Assembly (NCBI RefSeq): GCF_017676385.1
Contig: NZ_JAFFZN010000024.1
Location: 1-64,000, forward strand
DNA length: 64,000 bases
Direction of reading: 5' to 3'
Origin: Streptomyces spirodelae
Lineage (GTDB): Bacteria > Actinomycetota > Actinomycetes > Streptomycetales > Streptomycetaceae
This document shows, in pieces, positions 33,084-41,473 of this stretch. The notes beneath the pieces were generated by a model. The model was not told the DNA's origin, did no database searches, and worked only from the letters and a program-made list of their open reading frames with translations. Numbering within the stretch: position 1 is the stretch's first letter; every line of letters starts with the position of its first letter. The position numbers and the translations under genes are program-made.

Positions 33084-33886
33084 TGCGCAAGGTGAGCACG
33101 GTGAACGTCAATGGGCTGCGGGCGGCGGCCAAGAAGGGCTATGCGGAGTGGTTGGCGACCACTGAGGCGGATGTCATCTGTCTGCAGGAGGTGCGCGCGG
33201 AGCCCGAGCAGCTGCCCGAGGCGGTGCGGGAGCCCGAGGGCTGGCACGCCTTCTGGGCACCGTCCTGCGCGAAGGGCCGGGCCGGTGTGGCCCTGCTCAC
33301 CCGTCGGGAGCCGGACAGCGTGCGCGTGGGGTTCGGCGAGGCCGAGTTCGAGGCGTCGGGGCGCTATGTGGAGGCGGATCTGCCCGGCGTGACCATCGCG
33401 AGCCTGTATCTGCCCTCGGGAGAGGTCGGTACCGAGCGGCAGGACGAGAAGGAGCGCTTCATGGCGGCGTTCCTGCCCTACCTGTGCGACCTGCGCGAGC
33501 GTGCCGCGGCGACCGGGCGCGAGGTGCTGGTCTGCGGCGACTGGAACATCGCCCACCGGGAAGCCGACCTGAAGAACTGGCGCGGCAACAAGAAGAGCTC
33601 CGGGTTCCTGCCCGAGGAGCGCGCCTGGCTCTCCAGGGTCTTCGACCCGGCCGACGGCGGCTACACGGATGTGGTCCGCTCGCTCCACCCGGACGTGGCC
33701 GGACCGTACTCGTGGTGGTCCTACCGCGGCCGCGCGTTCGACAACGACACGGGCTGGCGCATCGACTACCACGTCTCCACGCCCGGGCTGGCCGGCCGGG
33801 CGGTGAAGGCGTACGTCGAGCGGGCCGCCACCCACGCGGAGCGGTGGAGCGACCACGCGCCGGTGACGGTCGACTTCGGGTCCTGA
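33083..33886 (+). CDS. xth: exodeoxyribonuclease III
   Basis: AP endonuclease and 3'-5' exonuclease for base-excision repair. 267 residues with all motifs of the EEP fold: VNVNGLRAA at the N-terminus, ICLQEVRAEPEQLP (catalytic Glu near 37), YLPSGE, CGDWNIAHREADLKN (Asp/Asn pair near 150), a long insertion WLSRVF..GYTDVVR, and the C-terminal WRIDYHVSTPGLA and SDHAPVTVDF (catalytic Asp-His). Length is normal. Probably leaderless. Confidence 0.93.
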   Translation: MRKVSTVNVNGLRAAAKKGYAEWLATTEADVICLQEVRAEPEQLPEAVREPEGWHAFWAPSCAKGRAGVALLTRREPDSVRVGFGEAEFEASGRYVEADLPGVTIASLYLPSGEVGTERQDEKERFMAAFLPYLCDLRERAAATGREVLVCGDWNIAHREADLKNWRGNKKSSGFLPEERAWLSRVFDPADGGYTDVVRSLHPDVAGPYSWWSYRGRAFDNDTGWRIDYHVSTPGLAGRAVKAYVERAATHAERWSDHAPVTVDFGS

Positions 33887-34188
33887 GGGGCTTCGGACGG
33901 CCCTCAGGGCTCCTCGGGCACCTCTGGCACCTGTCCTGGGTGCCCTGGCGCGCCTCTGGCGCTTCCAGGAGCGTCCGGGGCGCCTCGCGGGCCCCGGGGA
34001 GCAGGCCCGGGCTCCGGGGCTCTCTGGAGCCCGGTGCAGGCCCGCAAGGCGGGCGGTGAGGGCGGCGCCGGGTGCGGGGGTGGACCGGGGAGGTGTGCGG
34101 CTGCCGTGGTCTTGTGCCGGTGGCCGGGCGAGGGCCACCGTGGAGCCGGGCGGGGCGAGGGGCCCTGCCGCCCCAGGGGGAGGCCGCC
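33887..34188. other. 302-bp GC-rich intergenic stretch
   Basis: No gene. The first 150 bases contain imperfect repeats of CTCTGGCRC and CCGGGGAG-type words that could fold, ending near the GGGGGAGG ribosome-binding site of the next gene. No promoter could be assigned. Confidence 0.35.
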
Positions 34189-35073
34189 ATGGACGCTGGA
34201 GTCGGACCCGGTGCCGTTGTTCTGCCCGCCGCCCGGATCGGTGAAGGGCCGCACCATGTGATCGCCGTGCACGGCTGGTTCGCCGACCGGCGGGCGTACG
34301 CGCCCGTCTTCGATGTGCTCGACCGCGCCTCGTTCAGCTACGCCGTCCCAGACCTGCGCGGCTACGGCGAGGCACGCGCCATCCCCGGAGACTGGACGAC
34401 CGGGGAGGCCGCCGGGGACATCCTCGCGCTGGCCGACGCGCTCGACTGGGAGCGGTTCTCGCTGGTGGGGCACTCGATGGGGGCTGCCGTCATCCAGCGT
34501 GTCGTGCTGGCGGCCCCGGAGCGGGTGCGCCGGATGGTGGGGATCGCGCCGGTGCCCGCGAGCGGGGTGCCGCTGCGGGGCGAACAGTGGGAGCTGTTCG
34601 CGCAGGCCGCGCAGCGCCCGGCCAACCGCAGGGCGATCATCGATCTGAGTACGGGCAACCGCCGCCCCGACGCGTGGCTGGACCTCATGGTCGAACGGTC
34701 GCTCTCGTGCACGGACCCGGGGGCCTTCCGCGCGTGGCTGGACTCGTGGGCCCTGGAGGACTTCCACGAGCAGGTGCGCGACTGCCGCGTGCCGGTACGG
34801 CTGGTGGTGGGGGACGGCGACCCGGTGCTGTCGGCGGAAGTGGTGCGTACGACCTGGCTGCGCTGGTACTCGGCAGCCGAGCTGGTGGAGGTGCCCGCCG
34901 CTGGGCACTATCCGCTCGACGAGACGCCGTTGGAGACGGTGCGTGCTGTGGAGGACTTCCTCCGCGCCGAGGACGGGACGCGCGACGACGGGCTCCGTGC
35001 GGAGGCCGAGCCCTGTGTGGAGGCAGGGCCCCGTGCGGAGGGCGAGCCCCGTGCGGAGGGTGGCGTGGGATGA
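34189..35073 (+). CDS. alpha/beta-fold hydrolase
   Basis: 294 residues, preceded by GGGGGAGG. Oxyanion strand HHVIAVHGWFADRRAY (about 23-38), nucleophile elbow SLVGHSMGAAVIQRVVLAAPERV with Ser near 99, acid Asp in VVGDGDPVLSAE and His in AGHYPLDETPL. The final 30 residues are Glu/Ala/Gly repeats (EAEPCVEAGPRAEGEPRAEGG) with no function seen. The P450 gene overlaps its stop (ATGA), so the two are co-translated; the hydrolase may act on an ester or lactone linked to P450 substrate metabolism. Confidence 0.86.
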   Translation: MDAGVGPGAVVLPAARIGEGPHHVIAVHGWFADRRAYAPVFDVLDRASFSYAVPDLRGYGEARAIPGDWTTGEAAGDILALADALDWERFSLVGHSMGAAVIQRVVLAAPERVRRMVGIAPVPASGVPLRGEQWELFAQAAQRPANRRAIIDLSTGNRRPDAWLDLMVERSLSCTDPGAFRAWLDSWALEDFHEQVRDCRVPVRLVVGDGDPVLSAEVVRTTWLRWYSAAELVEVPAAGHYPLDETPLETVRAVEDFLRAEDGTRDDGLRAEAEPCVEAGPRAEGEPRAEGGVG

Positions 35074-36380
35074 GCGCAGCGCCCGAGGCCGTCCCGGCCT
35101 CGCCCGATGTGGATGTGTTCGATCCGCGCCGCTACGCCGCTGGCCTGCCGCACGAGGCGTTCCGCACGCTGCGGGACGGGAATCCCGTCGCCTGGCAGGA
35201 GGAGTACGAGGTGCTGGGCTGGCCCGCCGGGCCGGGGTTCTGGGCGGTGACGCGGCACGCGGACGTGCTGCGGGTGCTGCGCTCGCCCGCCGAGTTCTCC
35301 TCCTGGGAGGGGGCCACCCAGATCCGTGATCCGGACCCGGAGGACCTGCCGTTCATCCGCCGGATGATGCTCAACCAGGACCCGCCCGCGCATCACCGGC
35401 TGCGCACTCTGGTCAGCCGGGCCTTCACCCGGCGCCGGGTGGAGCGGTTCGAGGCGGATGTACGGGCACGGGCGCGGCGCTCGCTGGCGGCGGCGCGCGA
35501 GGAGGCGCACGAGCGGGGGTGCTGTGATCTGGTCGCCGCCGTCACCGACGACTTCGCGCTGCTGAACCTCGCCGACCTGCTGGGCGTACCGGCCGGGGAC
35601 CGGAAGCTGCTACTGGAGTGGACCGAGCGGATCATCGGATACCAGGACCCCGACCAGGCTGTCACGGTGCTCGGTCCGGACGGGCGTCCGGCCAACCCGC
35701 GCTCGCCCGCCATGCTGCGGGAGATGTTCGACTACGCGCGCCGGCTGGCGGCGTACAAGCGCGCACATCCGGCGGACGATGTGATGACGGCACTCGCCCA
35801 CGAGCTGACCGGTGCCGAGCTGGAGATGTTCTTCTTCCTGCTGACTGTCGCGGGCAACGACACCGTGCGCAGCGCGGCACCCGGCGGGCTGCTCGCACTG
35901 GCGGAACATCCCGCGGCGCAGCGCACCATGCGCGACCTGGTGCGGCAGGGGGACATCGGGGCGCAGTCACTCGCCGTCGAGGAGCTGCTGCGCCGGCACA
36001 CCCCGGTGCTCAGTTTCCGGCGTACCGCAGTGCGGGATCTCCAACTGTCGTCACGTCGCATCAGTGCCGGGGAAAAGGTGGTCGTCTTCCACGCCTCGGC
36101 CAACTTCGACGAGCGGGTCTTCGACGCGCCGCACACCCTGGACCTGGCCCGCACGCCCAATCCGCACGTGGCGTTCGGCGAGGGACCGCATGTGTGCCTG
36201 GGCGCCCACTTCGCACGTCTCCAACTGCGCGTCCTGTACCAGGAGGCGGCCAGGCAACTTCCGCCTTACGAGCTTTTGCCGCCGTCCGAGCGGGTGCCGG
36301 GCGGCCGGGGGGAGGTGCGCCGTCTAGTCTCCAATTTCATCCACGGCATCAAGGCCCTCCCCGTCCGGACGGTCGGCTAG
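35070..36380 (+). CDS. cytochrome P450, CYP125/CYP142-like
   Basis: 436 residues. I-helix AGNDTVRSA (about 270-278), ExxR-type EELLRRHTPVLSFRRTA, and the heme loop FGEGPHVCLGAHFARLQLR with the cysteine ligand at 376. The stretches DPPAHHRLRTLVSRAFT and TPVLSFRRTAVRDLQLS...SANFDERVFDAPHTLDLARTPNPHVAFG recall CYP125/CYP142, which oxidise the steroid side chain in mycobacteria; this similarity is from memory. No ferredoxin gene is nearby. The last 57 bp overlap the convergent MerR gene. ATG at 35070 overlaps the hydrolase stop. Confidence 0.9.
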   Translation: MSAAPEAVPASPDVDVFDPRRYAAGLPHEAFRTLRDGNPVAWQEEYEVLGWPAGPGFWAVTRHADVLRVLRSPAEFSSWEGATQIRDPDPEDLPFIRRMMLNQDPPAHHRLRTLVSRAFTRRRVERFEADVRARARRSLAAAREEAHERGCCDLVAAVTDDFALLNLADLLGVPAGDRKLLLEWTERIIGYQDPDQAVTVLGPDGRPANPRSPAMLREMFDYARRLAAYKRAHPADDVMTALAHELTGAELEMFFFLLTVAGNDTVRSAAPGGLLALAEHPAAQRTMRDLVRQGDIGAQSLAVEELLRRHTPVLSFRRTAVRDLQLSSRRISAGEKVVVFHASANFDERVFDAPHTLDLARTPNPHVAFGEGPHVCLGAHFARLQLRVLYQEAARQLPPYELLPPSERVPGGRGEVRRLVSNFIHGIKALPVRTVG

Positions 36381-37298
36381 CCACTCCTCCAGATCGGCGC
36401 GTACTCGCCGGTCCAGGGCGAGGCCGAGTTCCGCCTCGACGATCTGCTTGGCGACGGGAGCCACCCGGGCGAGCAGGGCGTTGAGCTCCGCCGGATCTGT
36501 GGACCGCTGCGCGGGTAGCAGGTGGGAGCGGAGCAGGCGGGCGAAGGTGGCGGCTATCTCGTCCGTCTGGGCGCGCAGTTCACGTCCTGCCTCCAGGACG
36601 GCCGCCAGCGGGATGCCCTTGGCGACCAGTTCGGCGGAGCCCTCCAGCAGCCGGCGGCTGGTGTGGACGAACTCGTCACCGTCGATGGCCACATAGCCGA
36701 GGTCCAGGGAAGCGGCCAGGTTGTCGACGGTCACCTCGCCCTTGAAGTAGTCGGCGAGCTCCTCGGGGGTGAGCCGGACGGGGGTCTCCTCGGAGAACGG
36801 GGTAACCACCGAGCTGTCCAGCCCCATGACCTCGGCGGCCGAGCGGACGTCGCGGCCCTTCTCGAAGGCGTCGAGCAGGTCGGCGATACCGCCCAGGGTG
36901 TGGCCCCGGGCCAGCAGCGCGGTGATGCTGCGCAGCCGTGCCAGGTGGTGCTCGTCGTACCAGGCGATGCGGCCCTCGCGGCGAGGCGGCGGGAGCAGTT
37001 TGCGCTCGCGGTAGAAGCGCAGGGTGCGGGTGGTGATGCCGGCGGCCTCCGCCAGTTCGTGCGCGCGGAACTCCCGCTTCCCGGGCGCGGACTCGCCCTG
37101 GTGCGCTGCCGTCTCGCGCTGGTGCGCTGCCGCCTCGCGCTGGTGCGGTGCCGTCTCGCGCTCCTTCGGTGCCGCCTCGCGTGTGCTGTCGGCCGGCTCA
37201 GCGGGTGGGCGCCCGGCCGGGGGTGTCCCGCCCGGTTCACCCGGCCCGCCAGGGCCGCCCCGTCCGTCGCCTCTGTGCTGCTGCTTCCTGCTCGCCAC
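36324..37298 (-). CDS. MerR-family regulator with repeat-containing N-terminal extension
   Basis: 324 residues. The first 75 are low-complexity, including four heptad-like units (HQRETAA type). The HTH is at about 76-140 (FRAHELAEAAGITTRTLRFYRERKLLPPPRREGRIAWYDEHHLARLRSITALLARGHTLGGIADLLDAFEKG). A long helical C-terminal domain (about 160-310: FSEETPVRLTPEELADYFKGEVTVDNL...) matches actinobacterial MerR proteins beside oxidoreductase genes. The GTG at 37298 has no convincing RBS, and the true start may be inside the repeat region. A perfect 26-bp palindrome stands between this gene and the divergent monooxygenase operon; it could be its operator. The 3' end overlaps the P450 gene by 57 bp. 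Confidence 0.85.
   Translation of the reverse strand: MASRKQQHRGDGRGGPGGPGEPGGTPPAGRPPAEPADSTREAAPKERETAPHQREAAAHQRETAAHQGESAPGKREFRAHELAEAAGITTRTLRFYRERKLLPPPRREGRIAWYDEHHLARLRSITALLARGHTLGGIADLLDAFEKGRDVRSAAEVMGLDSSVVTPFSEETPVRLTPEELADYFKGEVTVDNLAASLDLGYVAIDGDEFVHTSRRLLEGSAELVAKGIPLAAVLEAGRELRAQTDEIAATFARLLRSHLLPAQRSTDPAELNALLARVAPVAKQIVEAELGLALDRRVRADLEEWLADRPDGEGLDAVDEIGD
37098..37181 (-). repeat. four 21-bp tandem repeats inside the MerR gene
   Basis: Units of CTGGTGCGCTGCCGTCTCGCG at 37098, 37119 and 37140 (one or two changes) plus a degenerate copy at 37161, encoding seven-residue repeats HQRE(T/A)AA. The 21-bp period keeps the reading frame. Confidence 0.8.
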
Positions 37299-37404
37299 AT
37301 GACCAGCCTAGGCGTCCGGCCGGACCCGGCACTCTGGTGCAACCGCCGGTAACTTTCCTCGCGCCGACCCCTACCCATGAGTATTCCGCTGCCCTACTCT
37401 CGTG

Positions 37405-37430
37405 ACCGTGCCAGTAATTACTGGCACGGT
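37405..37430. promoter_or_regulatory. perfect 26-bp palindrome, operator candidate
   Basis: Left half ACCGTGCCAGTAA (37405-37417) is followed by its exact reverse complement (37418-37430) with no spacer. It is 107 bp upstream of the MerR start and 47 bp before the monooxygenase start, in the divergent promoter region. A symmetric site this long is most easily a dimer-bound repressor or activator site. Confidence 0.7.
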
Positions 37431-37476
37431 TGTGGGTCCGAAAGCGCAGCACGCGACAGATCCCGGGAGGCGCGGC

Positions 37477-39102
37477 ATGGCGGCCGAGCACGAGCAGGAG
37501 CACGTAAGGGTGGCGGTGATCGGTACCGGATTCGGCGGCCTGGGGGCCGCTGTCCGGCTGCGCCGCGCGGGAGTGACGGACTTCGTCCTCCTGGAGCGCA
37601 GGGATGCCGTCGGCGGCACCTGGCACGACAACACCTATCCGGGATGCGCCTGTGACATCCCCTCCCACCTGTACTCGTTCTCCTTCGCACCCAACGCGGA
37701 GTGGCCGCGCAGCTTCTCGCCCCAGCCGGACATCCGCGCGTATCTGGAGCGGGTCGCCGACACCTTCGGGCTGCGGCAGCACATCCGCTTCAACACCGAG
37801 GTGCAGCAGATGAGCTGGGACGCGGAGGAACTGCACTGGAGGGTGGAGACCTCGGCGGGCACGCTGACGGCCGATGTCGTCGTCTCAGCCACCGGACCGC
37901 TGTCCGAGCCCAAGCTGCCCGACGTCCCGGGACTGGACTCCTTCGAAGGCAAGGTCTTCCACTCGGCGACCTGGGACCACGACTACGACCTGCGCGGCAA
38001 GCGGGTGGCCGTCATCGGCACCGGGGCCTCGGCCATCCAGATCATCCCCGCCATCCAGCCGGTCGTCGGCGAGCTGACCGTCTTCCAGCGCACCCCGGCA
38101 TGGGTGCTGCCGCGCGGCGACCGCCGGATCAGCAGGGCCGAACGGAAGCTGCACGCCCGCTTCCCCGCCACCCAGAAGCTGCGCCGCTTCGCGCTGTGGG
38201 GCGTACGGGAGCTGGAGACGCAGGTCTTCGCCAACTACCCGAAACTCCTCCCCGCCGTGGAGCAGGTCTCCAAGCTGCACATGAAGCGGGCCGTCAAGGA
38301 CCCCGGGCTGCGCCGCAAGCTGACACCCGACTACCGCGTCGGCTGCAAGCGCACGCTGCTGTCGGACGACTACTATCCGGCGCTCGCCCAGCCCAACGCG
38401 CATGTCATCGACTCCGGGCTGAAGGAGATCCGCGGCAACACGCTGGTCTCGGCGGACGGCCGGGAGGCGGAGGTCGACGCGGTGGTCTTCTGCAGCGGCT
38501 TCCACGTCTCCGACATGCCCGTCGCCCGCCGCGTCAAGGGCGCGGACGGCCAGACGCTGGCCGAGTCGTGGGCCGAGGACGGGATGAACGCGCTGCGCGG
38601 GACCACCACCACGGGGTTCCCCAACTTCCTGTTCATCATCGGCCCCAACACCGGTCTGGGCACCAGCTCGATGGTGCTGATCATCGAGGCGCAGCTCAAC
38701 TACCTGATCGACTACGTGCGCAAGCTGGACACCCTCGGCGGCGGCGACAAGGTCGCGCTGGACGTACGGCCCATCGCGCAGCACACCTACAACGCCAAAC
38801 TGCGCGAGCGCATCAAGTCCAGCGTGTGGGAGACCGGCTGTACGAGCTGGTATCTGGACGCCCAGGGACGACCGGTGGCCGTGTGGCCCGGCACCACAGC
38901 GGAGTTCCGCAAGGTGACCCGGGAGGTGTGGCTGGAGGAGTACGAGGTGCTGCGCGCGCCGCTCGGCGGCGGGGCTGCCGGGGCGGGTGCCGCGCGCCGC
39001 CCGGCGCCGCAGCTCGCCGGGACGGTCGGCAGGGGAGCCGCCACCGATGCCTTCCACACCGCTGCAGACCTGCCCTCCGCAGTGGGGGAGGACGCGCGAT
39101 GA
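37477..39102 (+). CDS. Baeyer-Villiger-type flavin monooxygenase
   Basis: 541 residues. N-terminal FAD fold VAVIGTGFGGLGAAVRLRRAG (about 12-32), the BVMO fingerprint FEGKVFHSATWDHD (F-x-G-x3-H-x3-W-D, about 155-168) and the NADPH fold VAVIGTGASAIQI (about 177-189). Such enzymes insert oxygen next to a ketone to give an ester or lactone. ATG at 37477 is preceded by GGGAGG. The next two genes overlap its stop and each other. Order and families match mymA-lipR-sadH in Mycobacterium tuberculosis. The substrate is unknown; linear or cyclic ketones are the family range. Confidence 0.92.
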   Translation: MAAEHEQEHVRVAVIGTGFGGLGAAVRLRRAGVTDFVLLERRDAVGGTWHDNTYPGCACDIPSHLYSFSFAPNAEWPRSFSPQPDIRAYLERVADTFGLRQHIRFNTEVQQMSWDAEELHWRVETSAGTLTADVVVSATGPLSEPKLPDVPGLDSFEGKVFHSATWDHDYDLRGKRVAVIGTGASAIQIIPAIQPVVGELTVFQRTPAWVLPRGDRRISRAERKLHARFPATQKLRRFALWGVRELETQVFANYPKLLPAVEQVSKLHMKRAVKDPGLRRKLTPDYRVGCKRTLLSDDYYPALAQPNAHVIDSGLKEIRGNTLVSADGREAEVDAVVFCSGFHVSDMPVARRVKGADGQTLAESWAEDGMNALRGTTTTGFPNFLFIIGPNTGLGTSSMVLIIEAQLNYLIDYVRKLDTLGGGDKVALDVRPIAQHTYNAKLRERIKSSVWETGCTSWYLDAQGRPVAVWPGTTAEFRKVTREVWLEEYEVLRAPLGGGAAGAGAARRPAPQLAGTVGRGAATDAFHTAADLPSAVGEDAR

Positions 39103-40124
39103 GCCGTACCGCCGCCACCGCAGGCACCCGCAAGGGACTCACCGGGCGCTATGCGCCGCCCGCGCCCGCGCGCGAGCTGACCGCGTGCTCCGGGGACGGA
39201 GTGCGCTTCCCCGTCGAGGTGCACGGCCGCGCCGGCGACCCGGCCGTCGTCCTCGCACACGGCTGGACCTGCTCGACGCTGTTCTGGGCGCCCGTCATCC
39301 GCGAACTGACCGCGAGCGGCCACCGCGTCGTCGTCTACGACCAGCGCGGGCACGGCCGCAGCCCGGCCGCCGCTGCGCCCATGGCCTACAGCACAGCCAT
39401 GCTCGCCGACGACCTGTGCGCCGTACTGGACGCGGCACTGGAACCGGGCGAACGGGCCGTCATCGGCGGCCACTCCATGGGCGGTATGACCCTCATGGCG
39501 GCGGCCGGCAGGAGGCAACTGCGCGAGCACGGCGCCGCGCTGCTGCTGTGCAGCACCGGCGCCGAGCAGCTGACAGGGCAGGCCCGGGTGCTGCCGTTCC
39601 GCTCCGAGCGCCTGCGCGCTGTCGCGCACCGGGCGCTGCTGGGCTCGGCGGCGCCGCTGGGCCCCGTCACTCCGCTGACCCGGAAGGCCCTCGCGTACGG
39701 CACGCTCGGGCCGGCCCCCGAGCCGGCGGCCGTCGAGGCGACGGCGCGCATCGTGCACGCCTGTCCGCGGCGCGTCAGGTCGGCGTGGGGCGGAGTGCTG
39801 GCCGGGCTCGACCTGGCGGCCGACGTGCCGCGGCTGGATGTGCCCACGGCAGTCGTCATCGGCACGCACGACCGCCTCACCCCGCTCCCGCACGCCCACC
39901 GGCTGGCGGCCGCGCTGCCGCACTGCGCGGGAGTGCACGAGTTGGAGCGGCGCGGGCACATGACGCCGCTGGAGGAGCCGGAGACGGTCAGCGGCGTGCT
40001 CGCGGGGCTCGTACGGGACCATCTCGCCGACAGGGCCGCCGACAGGGCCGCCGACCGGGCCGAGGACAGGGCCGAGGACAGGGCCGCCGACATGCACGAG
40101 GACATGAGGGAGCCGAGCGCATGA
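39099..40124 (+). CDS. alpha/beta hydrolase of the monooxygenase operon
   Basis: 341 residues. Oxyanion strand PAVVLAHGWTCSTLFWAPVI (about 49-68), nucleophile elbow VIGGHSMGGMTLMAA with Ser near 126, acid in IGTHDRLTPLPH, and His in RRGHMTPLEEPE (about 286). It probably hydrolyses the ester or lactone made by the monooxygenase. The C-terminal tail consists of repeats of DRAA/DRAE from 12-bp DNA repeats (40030-40089). Overlaps of ATGA type join it to the genes on both sides. Confidence 0.9.
   Translation: MSRTAATAGTRKGLTGRYAPPAPARELTACSGDGVRFPVEVHGRAGDPAVVLAHGWTCSTLFWAPVIRELTASGHRVVVYDQRGHGRSPAAAAPMAYSTAMLADDLCAVLDAALEPGERAVIGGHSMGGMTLMAAAGRRQLREHGAALLLCSTGAEQLTGQARVLPFRSERLRAVAHRALLGSAAPLGPVTPLTRKALAYGTLGPAPEPAAVEATARIVHACPRRVRSAWGGVLAGLDLAADVPRLDVPTAVVIGTHDRLTPLPHAHRLAAALPHCAGVHELERRGHMTPLEEPETVSGVLAGLVRDHLADRAADRAADRAEDRAEDRAADMHEDMREPSA
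40030..40089 (+). repeat. five 12-bp tandem repeats in the hydrolase C-terminus
   Basis: GACAGGGCCGCC units at 40030, 40042, 40054, 40066 and 40078 with single-base changes, encoding D-R-A-(A/E) repeats at the end of the hydrolase. The number of units may vary among relatives. Confidence 0.85.
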
Positions 40125-41011
40125 GCAGGGTCGGTCTGGAGGGCCAGGTAGCCGTCATCACGGGTGCGGCGCGGGGCGTGGGGGCGCTGCTTGCCCGGAA
40201 GATGTCCGCGCGCGGGGCGAAGATCGCACTCGTCGGTCTGGAACCGGACGAGCTGAAGCGGGTCAGCGCCTCACTGCACACCGACTCGGCGTACTGGCAC
40301 GCCGACGTCACCGACCACGAGGGCATGGCCGAGGTCGCCCGCGAGGTCAAGGAGCACTTCGGGAAGGTCGACATCACCGTCGCCAACGCCGGGGTCGCCA
40401 CCGGAGGCCCCTTCGTGGACTCCGACCCGGTGGCCTGGCGCCGGGTGATCGAGGTCAATCTGATCGGCGGGGCCGTCACCGGGCGCGCGTTCCTGCCCGT
40501 ATTGGAGGAGTCGCGCGGCTACTTCCTCCAGATCGCCTCCCTCGCGGCCATCACACCGGCACCCATGATGACGGCGTACTGCGCCTCCAAGTCCGGTGCT
40601 GAAGCCTTCGCGCACAGCCTGCGCGCCGAGGTCGGCTACAAGGGTGTGGGTGTCGGCGTCGGCTATCTGAGCTGGACCGACACCGACATGGTGCGGGGCG
40701 CCGACGCGGACGAGGTGATGCGCGACGTACGGCAGCGGCTGCCGTGGCCCACGAACAAGACGTATCCGCTCGGCCCTGCCGTGGACCGGATCGTCGCGGG
40801 GATAGAGCGGCGGGCGCCGCATGTGTACGGGCAGTGGTGGCTGCGCGGGATGCAGGCCCTGCGGGGCTATTTGCCACCGCTGATCGGTGGCCCGTTGGGC
40901 CAGCGTGAAATGAAGGCTGTCGCCCCCCGGATCGAGGCCGCGGGCGGGCTCTCCATGGGCCTCGTCGGCGCGGGTGGCGAGGCCGACGAGAAGGCGCGGG
41001 CCTCGCGGTAA
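40121..41011 (+). CDS. short-chain dehydrogenase/reductase of the monooxygenase operon
   Basis: 296 residues. NAD(P)-binding VAVITGAARGVGALLARKM (about 10-28), NAG motif VANAGVATGG, and the active site with Ser in IASLAAITPAP and YxxxK in AYCASKSG (about 152-159). The C-terminal part (about 200-280) is long and hydrophobic, as in the SadH/SDR group of mycobacteria. It probably oxidises an alcohol to the ketone consumed by the monooxygenase, or disposes of the alcohol product. Last gene of the operon; hairpin follows. Confidence 0.9.
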   Translation: MSRVGLEGQVAVITGAARGVGALLARKMSARGAKIALVGLEPDELKRVSASLHTDSAYWHADVTDHEGMAEVAREVKEHFGKVDITVANAGVATGGPFVDSDPVAWRRVIEVNLIGGAVTGRAFLPVLEESRGYFLQIASLAAITPAPMMTAYCASKSGAEAFAHSLRAEVGYKGVGVGVGYLSWTDTDMVRGADADEVMRDVRQRLPWPTNKTYPLGPAVDRIVAGIERRAPHVYGQWWLRGMQALRGYLPPLIGGPLGQREMKAVAPRIEAAGGLSMGLVGAGGEADEKARASR

Positions 41012-41030
41012 GGCTTGCCCCGCGCGGGGG

Positions 41031-41060
41031 CTGCGCTCGCCCACCCTGCGCTCGCCCACC
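41031..41060. repeat. two tandem 15-bp repeats
   Basis: CTGCGCTCGCCCACC occurs at 41031-41045 and again at 41046-41060, followed by a CCGGCCTTCGGCCGG hairpin (41069-41083). Similar GC-rich words are scattered in Streptomyces intergenic regions. Confidence 0.7.
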
Positions 41061-41133
41061 CTGCTCCCCCGGCCTTCGGCCGGAAGGTGCCCCCGGAGCG
41101 ACAGCGCAGCCGCAGTCCGCGACGCGCAGCAGG

Positions 41134-41164
41134 GGGCACCCTCCCGGCAAGGAAGAGGGTGCCC
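41134..41164. terminator. bidirectional hairpin between convergent genes
   Basis: Perfect 10-bp stem (GGGCACCCTC at 41134-41143 and its complement at 41155-41164) with an 11-nt loop between the dehydrogenase and the small minus-strand gene. Confidence 0.7.
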
Positions 41165-41183
41165 TCATCGGCGGCGCACCGCG

Positions 41184-41366
41184 TCAGCGGTTCTTGTCCT
41201 TCCAGTCCTGGGCGCGCTGCTGGGCCTTGTCCTTCAGCTCCTGCGCCTTCTCGCGGGCGTCCTGGCCGCCACCGCCGCGCTGCTTGCCGCCGGACTGCTC
41301 CTTCTTCTCCTTGCCCTTGTGCCGAAGCTGCTCGGCCTTGGACTTGAACTGGTCTGCGATGCCCAT
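41184..41366 (-). CDS. small charged protein, CsbD-like
   Basis: 60 residues, MGIADQFKSKAEQLRHKGKE..., very rich in Lys, Gln and Glu with a predicted amphipathic helix at each end and a Gly-rich middle. This resembles the small CsbD-like stress proteins of actinomycetes, without proven function. ATG at 41366 follows AAGGAG. Single-gene unit between two hairpins and the Tricorn gene. Confidence 0.7.
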   Translation of the reverse strand: MGIADQFKSKAEQLRHKGKEKKEQSGGKQRGGGGQDAREKAQELKDKAQQRAQDWKDKNR

Positions 41367-41473
41367 CGTCACTCCTTCGGAGGTCTCGGAAGTGTCTCCT
41401 CACGGGCACTTTCCACCCTGCCACGCCACGACATAACCCGCATTCCGCATCAGAAGGTGCGGAATGGTGTGGA

